NCBI GenBank assembly: GCA_902774915.1
Contig: CACYKH010000007.1
Location: 1-64,000 of the forward strand
Length of the DNA stretch: 64,000 nt
Direction of reading: 5' to 3'
Origin: an uncultured Lachnospiraceae bacterium
GTDB taxonomy: Bacteria; Bacillota; Clostridia; Lachnospirales; Lachnospiraceae
Part shown: one piece after another, positions 61,831 through 64,000 of the stretch
Numbering within the stretch: position 1 is the first letter of the stretch
Layout: every line of letters starts with the position of its first letter
Notes under the pieces: generated by a model
What the model was told of the DNA's origin: nothing
The model's database searches: none
Seen by the model: only the letters and a program-made list of their open reading frames with translations
Translations under genes and position numbers: made by a program

Positions 61831-62822
61831 TATTTTTTCCTCCGATATCTTATATCGTCACCATAAAGTGGACATAGTATATATTTCTCAGCGATTCTTG
61901 ATGAAACACGATCACTGTATCTGTCTTGGATAGTATCAAGATCAAAATTTGTTGTGATAAGTGTTGAGTGATCCAGTAACATACGTCTGTTGATGATCTC
62001 AAATAAGTGAGATACAACGAAAGCACTTATTACTTCTGAACCAAGGTCATCTATTATAAGTAAATCGCTGCTGAAAATATATTCGTATATTTCTTCGAGA
62101 ACTTTTTGGTCATATAAATCATTAAATGTTGTATAGTTGACCAATATGTCTCTGAAAAGTTCATTACTTGAAAGGTAGAGTACTGAGTGACCACTATCAA
62201 GTAATTCCTTAGCAATACAGTTGGACAGAAATGTTTTTCCCAAACCTGTTCCACCGTATATTAAAAGGTTATCATGCTTTGTATCAAAATTCTTAACAAA
62301 ATTTTGCGCTACATTGTATTGCTTTTCGGCATTTTCATATGGAGTCAGTTTGTTATCCTCATATGCTTCGTTGCTATAATAATCCAGCGTATAACTATCA
62401 AAGTTTTCTTTGCTAAGTATATTGGATAAATTTGAACGGTTATATAGCTCTTTTATACGTATTTTTTTAACACATTCGCAAATTTTACCGTTATGCTCGC
62501 CCCAATCCTGACAAATAGGGCAGTTGTATATAGGATCAAGATAGTCTTTTGGATAGCCATTAGATTCAAGCAATTCAGCTTTTTTATTTGATATTTCTAG
62601 TATGCTTGATTCATAGTTGCCTGAATAGTTTGCTTTATCCTGCCTAAGTCTCTTTTTAACCTCTTCAAGCGCAATAGAAGATACTTGATTATCTAAATTC
62701 TTTATTTCAGGAATCTTATCATATATCTCGTTTAGTCTTCTTTGATGCTCAGTGGTATTCTGGAGTCTGATTCGACTTAATTGAGCGCTTGTATCTATTT
62801 TTTCATATTCTTGTATAATCAT
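61830..62822 (-). CDS. DnaI/DnaC-like helicase loader ATPase
   Basis: 330 residues. An N-terminal helical region carries a Cys-rich element CPICQDWGEHNGKICEC near 105-120, as in DnaI-type loaders. The AAA+ domain has Walker A GGTGLGKTF near 195, Walker B LLIIDDLGSE near 255, and an Arg finger region SDRVSSRIAE near the end. It loads the replicative helicase with DnaD and DnaB partners. Its start and the dnaD stop share one base, so they are coupled. Confidence 0.92.
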   Translation of the reverse strand: MIIQEYEKIDTSAQLSRIRLQNTTEHQRRLNEIYDKIPEIKNLDNQVSSIALEEVKKRLRQDKANYSGNYESSILEISNKKAELLESNGYPKDYLDPIYNCPICQDWGEHNGKICECVKKIRIKELYNRSNLSNILSKENFDSYTLDYYSNEAYEDNKLTPYENAEKQYNVAQNFVKNFDTKHDNLLIYGGTGLGKTFLSNCIAKELLDSGHSVLYLSSNELFRDILVNYTTFNDLYDQKVLEEIYEYIFSSDLLIIDDLGSEVISAFVVSHLFEIINRRMLLDHSTLITTNFDLDTIQDRYSDRVSSRIAEKYILCPLYGDDIRYRRKK

Positions 62823-63937
62823 TAGGCTTCAACTTTCTCAAGGTAATATTTTTCTAAGTCTTTAAGTCGGTTACCTTTTTTCTTTTTTGAAGAATCATCT
62901 GACTGAGATTTGATCGGAGTAGTATCCCTCATAGTCTTCTTATATTCTTCTTTCTCGGAAACTATATCACTAAAGCTTTTTACGCCTTTCTCATGCCAAT
63001 TATTAAGTATTCCATTAACATAGTTTAGAGTCGCATTATTTGGCTTTTTGAGGATTGCAGTATTGCATGCTTCAATAATTATCTCTGTAGAAAAACCGTA
63101 CTCATCCTTCCATTTGTCGATGATCTGTTTTTCAACAGGAGTTGGTGATAATCTTTCCTTTATACCTAAAGACTTCAGAATTCTACCATAAAGTGTAATA
63201 TATCTTGCTGAGTATTCTTCGGCATCTTCTCTATTAGTAATATCTTTTTCGTACCAGTCACGCGCTACCTTTTCTATATAGGAAAAGCTTGTCTTCTTAA
63301 CAGCAGCACAATACTCCAGCAGATACTCACAAAGGTCGAATGAAAATCCCAATTGGTCTTTAATATAAATCAAAGAATTAAGCTCTTTTGGTCCAAGGTC
63401 TCTGTTGCAATAAGCAGTTGCTTCACTGATAAGATTTGCAATCTCTGGATCCTTTTGAAAAACTTTAAGATTATCAGGAGTTGGCTGCTTCTTTTTAGGA
63501 GCTTTCTTCTGAGCTTCATCGTCGTCCTGGATTTCTTCCTCTTCATAGTTAGATGCTTTCTTAGAGGATTTTGCTTTCTCTTCATCAGAGCCAAGTGAAA
63601 GTTTTGAATCTACAATCTTGAGGTCAGAAAGTTCAACATCCATCTTTTTAAGATCCTTAAGAAGAATGCCAGTAACTTCTTTATCAGTATTGTAGCTAAG
63701 ACTCAGAACATCTGCCTTTATCCAGTATCTGATTCCTCTGCAAATATCATTCTCAGTACAGCTAAGATGATCTGCTATATCACTAACAGATATCTGGCTT
63801 TTAGTTGAACAAAGCATAGCCAGATAAATGTATAATTTTACGAAATCTCCATTGGCATCAGCCATATAATATTTGATAAAATTGTTGCTTATATTTGTAA
63901 ACGCTTCCTTCTCGGAAGTGATACTTATTTCACCCAT
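62822..63937 (-). CDS. DnaD-domain replication protein
   Basis: 371 residues. The N-terminal ~110 residues form a winged-helix DnaD/DnaB-like domain (DIADHLSCTENDICRGIRYWIKADVLSL). An acidic-basic linker follows (SKKASNYEEEEIQDDDEAQKKAPKKK). The C-terminal DnaD domain has YCNRDLGPKELNSLIYIKDQLGFSFDLCEYLLEYC and a second helical repeat ending KKPNNATLNYVNGILNNWHEKG, close to the YxxxILxxW signature. It would act in primosome assembly with the adjacent DnaI-like loader. Full length, with a weak ribosome binding site. Confidence 0.9.
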   Translation of the reverse strand: MGEISITSEKEAFTNISNNFIKYYMADANGDFVKLYIYLAMLCSTKSQISVSDIADHLSCTENDICRGIRYWIKADVLSLSYNTDKEVTGILLKDLKKMDVELSDLKIVDSKLSLGSDEEKAKSSKKASNYEEEEIQDDDEAQKKAPKKKQPTPDNLKVFQKDPEIANLISEATAYCNRDLGPKELNSLIYIKDQLGFSFDLCEYLLEYCAAVKKTSFSYIEKVARDWYEKDITNREDAEEYSARYITLYGRILKSLGIKERLSPTPVEKQIIDKWKDEYGFSTEIIIEACNTAILKKPNNATLNYVNGILNNWHEKGVKSFSDIVSEKEEYKKTMRDTTPIKSQSDDSSKKKKGNRLKDLEKYYLEKVEA

Positions 63938-64000
63938 TTTAGTAACCCTTTTTCACTCAATTTTTTCTCTCTTTTTTTAGTCGAATTGAATTGTATCAGA
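63938..64000 (-). promoter_or_regulatory. Upstream region of the dnaD operon
   Basis: On the minus strand, TACAAT (63989-63994) could be a -10 for the dnaD-dnaI-prs unit; its -35 would lie beyond the window edge. The rest of these 63 bases is A/T-rich leader without a gene. Confidence 0.35.

Overview
This window looks like ordinary chromosome from a low-GC Gram-positive anaerobe, most likely a Lachnospiraceae member of the Butyrivibrio/Pseudobutyrivibrio type. The genus is an inference. The evidence is AT-rich sequence with AGGAGG-type ribosome binding sites and TTGACA/TATAAT promoters. There are primosomal dnaD and dnaI-like genes, a sufCBDSU iron-sulfur operon, rubrerythrin, an intracellular GH13 amylase, a GH3 glucosidase, and a 60-residue Cys protein resembling a family I associate with Lachnospiraceae. 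There are many LxxC lipoproteins and no outer-membrane genes. I see no phage block, insertion sequence, rRNA or CRISPR array; one tRNA-Arg(ACG) is present.

Layout. 1-6 kb: the end of an FtsX-type ABC permease, a secreted Ntn-hydrolase cut by a frameshift at its signal peptide, a roughly 300-bp near-perfect palindrome, a two-component system, a lipoprotein and a small membrane protein. 6-16.4 kb: GH13 amylase, uvrB-uvrA, an orphan fructose-type PTS IIC with a Glu-rich head, a DeoR regulator, a phosphopantetheinyl transferase and the tRNA. 16.5-25 kb: a repeat-rich membrane-anchored protein, a SpoVK/CbbX-like AAA+ ATPase, and a compact run of oxidoreductases ending in a NYN-LOTUS protein. 25-34 kb: murI, an AI-2E-type transporter, pta (minus), a NUDIX hydrolase, map, lysA, small envelope proteins, a promoter with a decayed ORF, and asparaginase. 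34-42.5 kb: GH3 glucosidase, azlCD with a CmpB-like membrane protein (minus), a zinc-ribbon membrane protein, a rubrerythrin with rubredoxin-like ends, and a DUF2975-XRE-DUF4153/4173 operon (minus).

42.5-64 kb holds the most unusual material. After pyrC come three tightly linked genes: a GTPase with a DUF697-like tail, a membrane-anchored phage-tail-lysozyme-like hydrolase, and a lipoprotein/permease fusion whose solute-binding lobes are in swapped order and whose EAA coupling loop is gone. No ATPase is nearby, so this may be an envelope sensing or remodelling system rather than a transporter. Next is a YhaO/YhaN (SbcD/SbcC-like) pair in which both partners appear to have lost catalytic motifs. 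The suf operon follows a structured leader and carries two extra genes: a 282-residue membrane protein between sufB and sufD, and a 46-residue Pro/Gly/Cys protein between sufD and sufS. The window ends with an unknown helical protein, a VanY-type carboxypeptidase, and a minus-strand dnaD-dnaI-prs operon.

Most genes serve housekeeping roles: nucleotide-excision repair, Fe-S assembly, primosome loading, PRPP and pyrimidine synthesis, peptidoglycan precursors and acetate metabolism. All functional calls come from reading translated motifs; no database search was run. Start codons were moved from the longest frame wherever a better ribosome binding site was visible.
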